A DNA stretch of 64,000 nt from Trichopria drosophilae (Eukaryota; Arthropoda; Insecta; Hymenoptera; Diapriidae). Both the position numbers and the translations under genes were made by a program. The stretch lies in the NCBI GenBank assembly GCA_030407085.1, contig CM059584.1, forward strand, positions 63,627,501 to 63,691,500. The letters are read 5' to 3'. Below, piece by piece: positions 56,170-64,000 of the stretch. The notes beneath the pieces are model-generated. The model made no database searches. It worked only from the letters and a program-made list of their open reading frames with translations, and was not told the origin of the DNA. How positions within the stretch are numbered: position 1 is the first letter of the stretch; every line of letters begins with the position of its first letter.

Positions 56170-58312
56170 GTTAAAAGAGGCACCGTCAGCGGGGCGATTG
56201 GGCACTCAACGCCTAGCATGTTGTAAGTCTAAGTGACGTATTATGATTCATGGTCTAAGCCCTGCGTCTCGGCGTTCATAGACTGACATTCTGAACATCG
56301 GGACGAAACCCTTCGACTTGTACTTTAACGCGTTGCCCGTATCTCCAAAGAGTGGCGCTCCAAGGTACTCGATCATATACCTTCGGTTTCATGTGAGCGT
56401 TCGTCTGATGCATCTGCAGTGTATGCCCATCAGCCCATGTGCTTATATACACATTTCATAATACATCTAAATTTTATTCAAATCTGTTTAAAACTGAACA
56501 AACCAGAACGTTTAAAACTGAGCAGTACCACAAATATATTTAATTTAAGATTATTTTTTTTGTCAAAATTGTTGGTTTTTGGTGAAATCTGTCGAAAATG
56601 TTCAAAACTGAAATATGTTATTGATAAAAAACGTCAATATTTGTTTAAATTTGTGAGAAAGCATTTAAAATCATTTAAAAGAATTTTATGCGAAGCACGA
56701 TAAATAAAGCATTTTTCTGAATATGAAATTGTGCGATTTTTTGTTAAAAAATGTTTTTCACTTTTTAAAGATTTGTCTACAATTTACTTTTTCCCTGACC
56801 AATTTTGAAATTCCCTGACATTTCCCTGATTTTCCAGTCTTCCCTGACGGTGGCCACCATGAAGTAACATGTGTGCACGAATTTAGTGTTCGACATTTTC
56901 TCTACAAAAACCTTTACGAAGGTATCGTATTCATTACACCTTTCACATTTCTTTACAAATTTGTTTACTTGAATTCAAACATACAAGGACTAGGCATTAC
57001 ATATGTAAACAATATAAAGAAGAAAATTGGGATTCAGATAGGGTCCATTCCGAAAAGTTTTACACAGACGAATGCAAATGTCACCGACTAGAAATATTTT
57101 TATACGTGTTACTTATTACTTTATTAAGGCCTTTTCTACATTTCTTTTTAATTCAGTTTAAATTTTACAGTGCATCTTTATTAACTGTCTTAGCTGCAAT
57201 GATTTTGTTGAAGACCGTGCACTTGCTTGCAGTTCAACTTTCAATCCGATGTGTTATTCAAGTGTTTTATGGATGACTGATGTAATAAAGCTGTGTTCTT
57301 AATATGCAAAAGATGTAAACTGATTTAATGGAAAGATTAGAAAAACTTAGTGAAATAATTATGAAAATAACACATAAACAATTCTAGTCAATGACATTTC
57401 CATTCGTCTCGATAAAACTGTTAAGGATGTACTGAATATGCATCCATTTTTTCTCATTATTATTGTCTCCACGTCCAATACATAGTTATGATTTGTATGT
57501 ATGCAACGAAGCAAATGTGAAACTAATTATGAAAAAATTAATGCATACCTCCCTAAAAGTTTCATATAGAGACGAAAGGAAATGTCGGTCACTAGATTTC
57601 AGTCGCTGATGTTATTCGATTCTGTTTGAATATAAATAACACATATTATTATACATATACACTACAAATTATATATAGCAGTGACAGCCTGTGTATAATA
57701 TGGCAACAAATCATTATATTATTACTATTATTAAAATTTTAACACCCTTTCCGTATATATTTATTAATATATTTAATGGAAATTATATCTTTATTATTGT
57801 ATTATAATTATTTATTAAATTACTATAATACAATAATAATTATTGTATTAGGATTGGAAAGTATATGGAACACAGGGAATTATCAGGTTTCTAATTCCAT
57901 TTGACAGATTAACGTCAAATGAGTTTGAGTTAACCTGCAAAAGTACAATTAAAATTCACACATCCACGCATGCTTACCACATATTTTCTGTCTCTTTATT
58001 TTTTAATTCATTTCTCTTTTCAATATGTACTCAGATGACATTCAACATTTTTCGCGGATTGTTATCGCGTTTTTTACCCCGGTAATAGACACACCGCCAT
58101 GAATGTGAAAGCCTGCGCCTTGAAATATGAGGTATGTCGTATGACAGGGATGCAGAACTTGGCGTCTCAACGTTCATAGTCTCACACTATGACGGCTGAG
58201 ACGCAAGCCTTCGAACGCCAATCACAATCGAGCATTCGCATTGCCTGAGGAGTTCGATTCGAACATACTCGAGGCATCTAGCCCCGAGGAGTGTTCCAAG
58301 CGTTGCGTTCCC
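56170..58312. other. Interior of the 49350-58328 element, no gene seen
   Basis: AT-rich. Short frames such as the one at 56419-56703 have no recognisable domain. Sub-terminal words tgcgtctcggcgttcatag (about 56261) and gtctcaacgttcatagtctc (58163) are distantly inverted relatives. Confidence 0.45.
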
Positions 58313-58328
58313 AAATTATTTTCAGTGT

Positions 58329-59097
58329 ACCACTTAATAAAGGTAGCGCTGTCCATCCATGCAGATTTTTTATTTTTCTACGTCACAGGTAAAGCATTCA
58401 TATTAACTATTCGTAAACAAAGTGGCCTATGCGACTTTCCTATTAAAAGTAACGGTATTTTATGAGTACCACTTGCATTTGTGCACACCATAATTGTTAC
58501 CCAATCTTTAATGAGTTTCCACCCATATGCTTTCTTGACACCTTTTTCAACAAATGTCTTGTTTGGTAAGATCTTCCACAGCAATCCGCTTTCATCGGCT
58601 TTGTATATGTGGTCACGAGCATATCCGAAATCCTGAATGAATTGCCGTATTTCACTACAAAATTCTGCATCCTGCACAGAATTTGCCGACAAGGATTCGC
58701 CTTGTGTACTCAAAGATCGGATTCCGTATCGCTTTTTAAAATGATCTAGATAGCCTTTACTGGCTTGGAAGCTTTTCGGTTGATTCGGGTTTAATTTTTC
58801 ATTAAAAACTAATGCTTCCTGCTTAAGAACAGGACCTGTTACTGGAACTCCAGCATCTCGCGCTTCTTTAAACCAAGAAACAAGATTATTTTCAGATACT
58901 GAAGCGATAACTGGTGAAAATCTTTTCCGAAACAAATCTATATCCTTATCTTCTAACTTTTTTTTTGTTTTTTAAAAGATTCTCTTTATTTGCTTCGATG
59001 TAGGTCACTGCTGATGGGCAGATATCATATGCTTTGACCCAGCTTGTTGCGTTACACCAGCATCAAGCATGTCGAGGATGTTGCACTTTTGTGCATA
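58329..59097 (-). pseudogene. Tigger/pogo-like transposase, N-terminal part
   Basis: From about 59097 down: a degenerate first HTH (GVTQQA, VTYIEANKENLL, frames shifted), then an open block 58935-58378 with FSPVIASVSENNLVSWFKEA, FNEKLNPNQPKSFQASKGYL (CENP-B-type second HTH), HFKKRYGIRSLSTQGESLSA, first catalytic Asp in YKADESGLLWKILPNKT, and VTIMVCTNASGTHKIPLLLI. A TAG near 58377 follows NALPVT, after which the frame continues (SAWMDSATFIKWY) to the insertion site. It joins to the C-terminal part at 49349. The first HTH and the TAG make the gene dead. Confidence 0.86.
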
Positions 59098-59318
59098 TCC
59101 TTACTGAAAATGTTCGTAATATCATATGATAAATCATATGAGATTTTTAAAATGTCAGTCGATCCTGGAAACTTTTCACGTGATTTCTCATGTAATTATA
59201 AGAAATAATAATAATAATAATATGAGAAAATGAATTACAATCATCTGGATTCCTCTAAGGTATTAAAGAAATTATAAAAATCTCATATATACGGTTTTAC
59301 GGAAATTTTCTCCAGGGA
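59098..59318. mobile_element. ~220-bp palindromic MITE, copy 2
   Basis: Same element as at 35275-35494, at the same position relative to the Tigger transposase. The right arm is slightly degraded (ctcatatatacggttttacg). Confidence 0.68.
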
Positions 59319-59654
59319 TGTTAATCTTTTAATCTTTCCCTGAAAAAACAAAAAAACATAATAGGATGAGTTACAAAACTAAATTGAAAATGTTGTTGTT
59401 GAAGCAATGTGAGTTTACGACTACAAAAATTACCATAGAAGTCGTGGTTGGCGGTCCGGGAGTACTCCAATCATTACTCATTATTAATTATAATTATGTA
59501 ATTATAAATTATATTCTAATTAATGTATGAACTTATCAATATATATAATCACTCCGAAACTCTTTTTCATAAACTGTATGTATGTTATGTTTGTGAGCAG
59601 TCTGTTTGCACATATGCATACATATAGTAGTGTGTATAAATGTAGATGTGCGCA
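59319..59654. other. Tigger 5' region, AT-rich
   Basis: Sequence between the MITE and the foldback. No ORF. Absent from the truncated Tigger copy at 34.4-35.5 kb, whose similarity ends at the MITE edge. Confidence 0.4.
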
Positions 59655-59658
59655 TTAA

Positions 59659-62087
59659 CCCTTTAACGCTCATATGGCCACAATTTTAACGTCAACTTCA
59701 AACTCGTGCCTTTCAATTATAACCCGTGTGAAAAAAATATTGGGATACATATTTTTGTGTAAAAAAGTCTCATCTTTCGAATGGCATAGCCAAATTTATC
59801 AATAAATGACCGCAAAATATTTTTTTTTAACAATAAACAAAAAAAAACGCTGATTTTCGATTTGTGTTTTTTTTAAAGGAATTTTTTTAACTATGTTGCC
59901 GGCACTTAAGAACATTCTAACCCATCAGGATGCGGGACCCGAAAGTTGTACTTCCAAAATATATTTTTAGATACTTTGATTTTGATTGTTAACCGATCCA
60001 AAATGGCGCCCGAATGCCCGAAATTATTGCAAAATCACAGTAAAATGCACTTTTGAGGTCTATTCTAAGTTTTAGCGGGAAAAATAACTTTTGTCAATTT
60101 TATGCCAACAGATTGGATGCATATTAGCAAAATTAGCTAATACAATTGATTTTCCAGATGGCGGCCATGATGAGTCAGCTAAAATAACGTATTTACACAG
60201 CTTTATAGCCACTGTATAATCTTCAAACCTCTTTGTTCAATAGTTTTATGATCTCTCAGGATCATTAGATCTAAATTCATTACTAGCTTATCAAAATTCA
60301 AAATGGCGGATCCAATATTGCGGATCGCAAACTAAAAATTGCGATTCATGAAAAATAAAAAATACTACCGTATTCTACGTGAAATTTGGAATAAAAACTA
60401 CTTGTATTCATTTTCTCGCTCAGAGCAGCCGTTCCCAAGTAAAAAATTATCAAAACATCAAAATCGAAAATTCACCCCTCCAAACTTTGCAATCACGCTT
60501 ATAGACGGATGTACAATGACTTTTCGATGGCGATCACGCGTTCTTTGCCTCTGATTTATTCGTGTTCACCAGAGTTGCCCGATTCTCAGCACGGGGAGGT
60601 GAACGCTTTTGAGAATCATATTTTTTGTATTGTTTTGTATTTTTTGTATTGTTTTTGTGGGTTTTTGTATTTTAAAAAAATTTTTTATTTATAAAATTTT
60701 TTCTTAGGTTTTCTAATTTTTAGTGCTTGAATGCTGTCTTGAAGCATGTACCACAATAATACTTTGCACTTCCTCACTCAGAGACGCCGTTCTCACGTCA
60801 AATAGTATATTACGTATCTAGGGCGGAAACGGAGGCATTGCAGCGAGGGCGTGAGTGGTCCGAGCAAAAGGAAATCAATCACCGCCCGATGCATACAATG
60901 CATGTTTTCACCCGTGTTCTATGTATTATTGTGGTATATGCTTCAAGACGGCTCATCCTCAAATGGAAGGAAGATAAGAAACTAAAAATTAGAAAACCTA
61001 AACCAAATTTATAAAATAAAAAAGATACAAACAAATACAAAAAATACAGAAACTAAAAAAAAAAAATACAAAAAATACAAAAACACAAAAAAATATACAA
61101 AAAATACAAAAAAAATACAAAAAAAATATGATTCTCAAAAGCGTCCACCTCCCCGTGGTGAGAATCGGGCAACTCTGGTGAACACGAATAAATCAGAGGC
61201 AAAGAACGCGTGATCGCTATCGAAAAGCCATTGTACATTCATCTAAAAGCGTGATTGCAAAGTTTGGAGGTGAATTTTCGATTTTGATGTTTGATAATTT
61301 TTTACTTGGGAACGGCTGCTCTGAGCGAGAAAACGAATAGAAGTATTTTTATTCCAAATTTCACGTAAAATACGGTAGTATTTTTTATTTTTCATGAATC
61401 GCTATTTTTGAGTTTTCGGTCCGCCATATTGGATCCGCCATTTTGAATTTTGATAAGCTAATAATGAATTTAGATCTAATGATCCTGAGAGTTCATAAAA
61501 CTATTAAACAATGAGGTTTGAAGACTACACAGTGGCTATAAAGCTGTGTAAATACGTTATTTTAGCTGACTCATCATGGCCGCCATCTGGAAAATCAATT
61601 GTATTAGCTAATTTTGCTAATATACATCCAATCTGTTGGCATAAAATTGACAAAAGTTATTTTTCCCTGTAAAACTTAGAATAGACCTCAAACGTGCATA
61701 TTACTGTGATTTTGCAATAATTTCGGGCATTCGGGCGCCATTTTGGATCGGTTAACCATAAAAATCAAAGTATCTAAAAATGTATCTTGGAAGTACAACT
61801 TTCGGGTCCCGCATCCTGATGGGTTAGAACGTTCTTAAGTGTCGGTAACATAGTTAAAAAAATTCCTTAAAAAAAAAACACAAATCGAAAATCAGCGTTT
61901 TTTTTTTGTTTATTGTTAAAAAAAAAGATTTTGCGGTAATTTATTGATAAATTTGGGTATGCCATTCGAAAGATAAGACTCTTTTACACAAGAATATGTA
62001 TCCCAATATTTTTTTCATACGGGTTATAATTGAAAGGCACGAGCTTGAAGTTGACGTTAAAATTGTGGCCATATGAGCGTTAAAGGG
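59659..62087. mobile_element. piggyBac-like foldback with ~1.1-kb inverted arms
   Basis: Starts CCCTTTAACGCTCATATGGC and ends with its inverse, flanked by TTAA on both sides (59655-59658 and 62088-62091). TTAA duplication with CCC-type ends is the piggyBac signature. The arms (59659-about 60760 and about 60924-62087) match at well over 90% for most of their length, with a poly-A/T-rich divergent part at 60640-60720 and 60990-61130, and a spacer of about 160 bp. No transposase. A transcript through it would fold into a hairpin of more than a kilobase. Confidence 0.85.
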
Positions 62088-62091
62088 TTAA

Positions 62092-62887
62092 TGCGCACGC
62101 TCACAGGCTCACGGGCGATGTCAGTGGGGATAAGGGGAAGTTTCAAATAAGAGGGGTCGGCGCCATCTTGAAAACCATGACCAGTTGAAATAAGAGGGGT
62201 TTTACTGTAATATGCCCTACACGTGGGGAATATTGGCGGTAGAGGCAAAACTATCTTTATGTAGTAAATAAATCAAATCTACGACTTTTCTTCATTTCAT
62301 TACTTCCTATAAAAATTATCGGAGACATTTGTGTAAATGTTTTTCTGTAATTTATCGGCAGTCCCTGCCTTTGTCAATAAAACATAGATTTCACTCTCGT
62401 GTCGAAAAGAACAATATTCTGCATTATCTTTATTTACCAAAATATGTATTGTTGTTGGTGAAACAATATTTTTGAACATTTTTCGACTTTTTACATTCCA
62501 TTAATAAATAATTACGTTCCTGAGGGTTTTCCCGACAAACTGCCCCATCCAGAGTTCGTAGGTTAAAAGGCGATTTTCGTAATGTGTATAAATATTACGA
62601 TATTACTATTGTAGGCTCTATACAGTGAGATTAGAGGAAGATAAATATATAAATAATTACTTAGATACGGATCACAATACGGAGAAATGTGAATCTTTAA
62701 CTGGAAGTAATTAGTTACTTTTCGTACACCAAATCAATCAATCCAAATTATAACGAAATTGAATAATATTAATAACGCTATACTAGGGTAATACGATGCA
62801 GCTGGTTACAAAGAATATATTGTGTGAGGCACAGTATTTTTTGATGTACAGAATTTGTTTAAAGAGCAAACCGCCAATGTACCCCAG
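62092..62887. other. Right flank of the nested stack
   Basis: 62092-62207 is the Tigger right end with two aaataagaggggt words. 62210-62887 belongs to the outer element and holds no ORF that I can support. Confidence 0.45.
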
Positions 62888-62911
62888 CCGCCAATGTGCC
62901 CCAGTCTCCTC

Positions 62912-64000
62912 TAATTGTTACAAGTTTAACAGTATATTAGTTTGGCATAAGATGAAGAATAATTATTAAGAGTGTTACGAATAATTCATTAATATTAATG
63001 AAAAGGAGATATATCGGTAGTTGCGGGCTATGATAAATAAGTTACGAAAGAATCATCCGTTTTTAATATGTTTTCATATGAATTGTTAATTTAAATAGAT
63101 CATTTTTAATAATTTCGATCAAATAAGTATAGGATGATTTTCTTCGTAATTTAACAAAACATAATATTTTCGAGAATATTTTGAAGGAGTAACTTCTAGA
63201 AGCTAGGGAAGCGAAGGAAAAAGTTCGAGAGTATTAATTCGGCGTAGATATAAATAGATCAATTTTATGAAGGTTTTCCGCCTTAGCCACGCAAGAGTGT
63301 ATATGTTCTAATACATGAAAAGGGGCGTGTATGAGCCAGAGTGAGAGGATAAAGTAGGCGGCGGCCCCCAAAATTCTTGTTCTCATACTTGGTCCAGCTT
63401 ATCGGAAATTTTCTGTTATGCAGCTGTCCAATGTGGAAACGTATGTTGTACGTTTTCTGTTAGTGTTTAGGAGTTTCTAGAAGCTTCAAAATATTCCGTT
63501 AATGAAAAAATACATACGTTACGGCTGATACGTTACACCTCTCTACTTTTAGATGAAATTACAGAGTAATTTTATTTGAGGTGGTGTGTAAAAGGTGAAA
63601 CTTAACCAGCTTAGACTAATTTTATTTAAATCATGTAAAAGTTATACTACTCGCACTTGTACTTATAGTATTTACGCATTGGCCCTATTTTCACAGTTCT
63701 TGTCATCGGCTGACCTTTCGGTGTTGATATTCTGTGGCAAGGTTTTGGGTATGTAGTAAATAGGTTCAGGTTCTATCGATAATCTACATGAAATTTCACT
63801 AGTGTTAATAAAATGATCATATTGAAAATTATATATGTTATTAATAATTCATATCTGGAAGAATTTTATCACTGCTTCTGAAAGGGTTCTTTACTTTAGT
63901 GGGTTGAGAGATTATAATCTTTCTTTGAAAATGTAGGCATCTTGAGTGTAGTTGGAATCGTCCCAAGTTCCGTGAGGATCACTGCAACGCGTTTCTTTAC
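62912..64000. other. AT-rich flank, nothing assignable
   Basis: No convincing ORF, repeat or RNA gene seen on either strand. Confidence 0.4.

Larger units (their letters stand above)
49350..58328. mobile_element. Long inverted-repeat element inside the Tigger gene
   Basis: Its two ends carry an exact 18-bp inverted repeat (gtacactgaaaataattt at 49347-49364; inverse at 58313-58330). Weaker similarity runs further in (aacgc..cgctt; tgcgtctc..cgttcatag). The interrupted transposase codons read TGG TAC on one side and TAC AAA on the other, so the duplicated target is TA (ends CACTG) or GTAC (ends ACTG). Without the BEL element it is about 2.2 kb with no recognisable ORF. The superfamily is undecided: a TA target suits mariner/Tc1-like, a 4-bp target with CACTG-like ends would suit a CMC/Chapaev-like element. 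Confidence 0.65.
46953..62207 (-). mobile_element. Tigger/pogo-like transposon, split by insertions
   Basis: Left end CAGTAGAACCCCTCTTATTT at 46953 and its inverse ending at 62207 (one mismatch in the first 20 bp), with TA on both sides; the sub-terminal cttatttga and ttccccttat words also match. The transposase runs on the minus strand: N-terminal part at 58.3-59.1 kb, C-terminal part at 48.3-49.3 kb. Removing the element at 49350-58328 and the foldback at 59659-62087 leaves about 3.8 kb. A smaller inverted-repeat insertion may occupy 47119-47672. Confidence 0.78.
46764..62911. mobile_element. Outermost TA-flanked element of the nested stack
   Basis: Left end GGGGAGACTGGAGCACATTG at 46764 has its inverse at the right end, finishing at 62911, with two mismatches over about 25 bp and TA on both outer sides. 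The sequence belonging to it alone is only about 46764-46952 and 62210-62911; everything between is later insertions. No coding sequence of its own is visible, so it was probably a non-autonomous element of about 0.9 kb before being invaded. Confidence 0.6.

Noticed and set aside
56419..57091. Two small plus-strand frames in the 49350-58328 element
   Set aside because: AT-rich, Lys/Phe/Leu-biased, no domain; not supported as genes.
59659..62087. Considered as two copies of one transposon in head-to-head order
   Set aside because: TTAA with matching ends occurs only at the outer borders, and the inner ends have no terminal repeat, so one foldback element is simpler.

Overview
This is a eukaryotic, AT-rich, repeat-dominated window. 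The element mix (BEL/Pao and Ty3/Gypsy LTR elements, Jockey/CR1-type and R1-clade-like LINEs, mariner-like, Tigger/pogo-like and piggyBac-like DNA elements) points to an insect. I suspect a hymenopteran such as an ant, but that is inference from general knowledge of element content. I found no ordinary single-copy host gene, no tRNA or rRNA gene, no CRISPR array and no bacterial-type operon. Nearly every supportable coding region is a mobile element or a decayed gene derived from one.

Left part (1-31 kb): a 5'-truncated R1/Waldo-like LINE tail ends at an ACAC/ACGC microsatellite. A Jockey/CR1-type LINE lies on the minus strand (1.5-6.4 kb). It is followed by what looks like a broken multi-exon gene on the plus strand: a THAP zinc-finger exon (6.5 kb), two small phase-1 linker exons (7.0 and 8.3 kb), then a CENP-B-type helix-turn-helix plus DDE transposase exon (22.8-24.0 kb), whose C-terminal end lies at 28.4-28.7 kb beyond a LINE inserted in the exon. 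A degenerate Ty3/Gypsy element (9.6-20.6 kb) fills one intron. Two further decayed copies of the same HTH/DDE exon flank it, one inverted (21.7-22.0 kb) and one direct (29.4-30.1 kb). This THAP-HTH-DDE combination is the best candidate for something undescribed.

Middle (30-46 kb): a long palindromic element (30.5-31.3 kb), a dead BEL/Pao pol (31.3-33.4 kb), an internally deleted Tigger copy carrying a palindromic MITE (34.4-35.5 kb), a dead mariner-like element (35.6-37.9 kb), a decayed cysteine-rich protein gene of a family I cannot name (38.4-40.4 kb), a mariner-like element with an intact 360-residue transposase and very long terminal inverted repeats rich in TCAAGGTCA (42.4-45.7 kb), and a TATA/initiator-like promoter feeding a minisatellite (45.8-46.5 kb, minus strand).

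Right part (46.8-62.9 kb): a nested stack. An outer TA-flanked element (46764-62911) contains a Tigger-like element (46953-62207). Its transposase gene is split by a long inverted-repeat element (49350-58328), which in turn holds a young BEL/Pao retrotransposon (49399-56164, flanked by GAACT duplications). A 2.4 kb piggyBac-like foldback sits at a duplicated TTAA (59659-62087). The last kilobase shows nothing I can assign. Element edges were found by eye from inverted repeats, target duplications and homologous copies. Distances are exact where stated and approximate otherwise.
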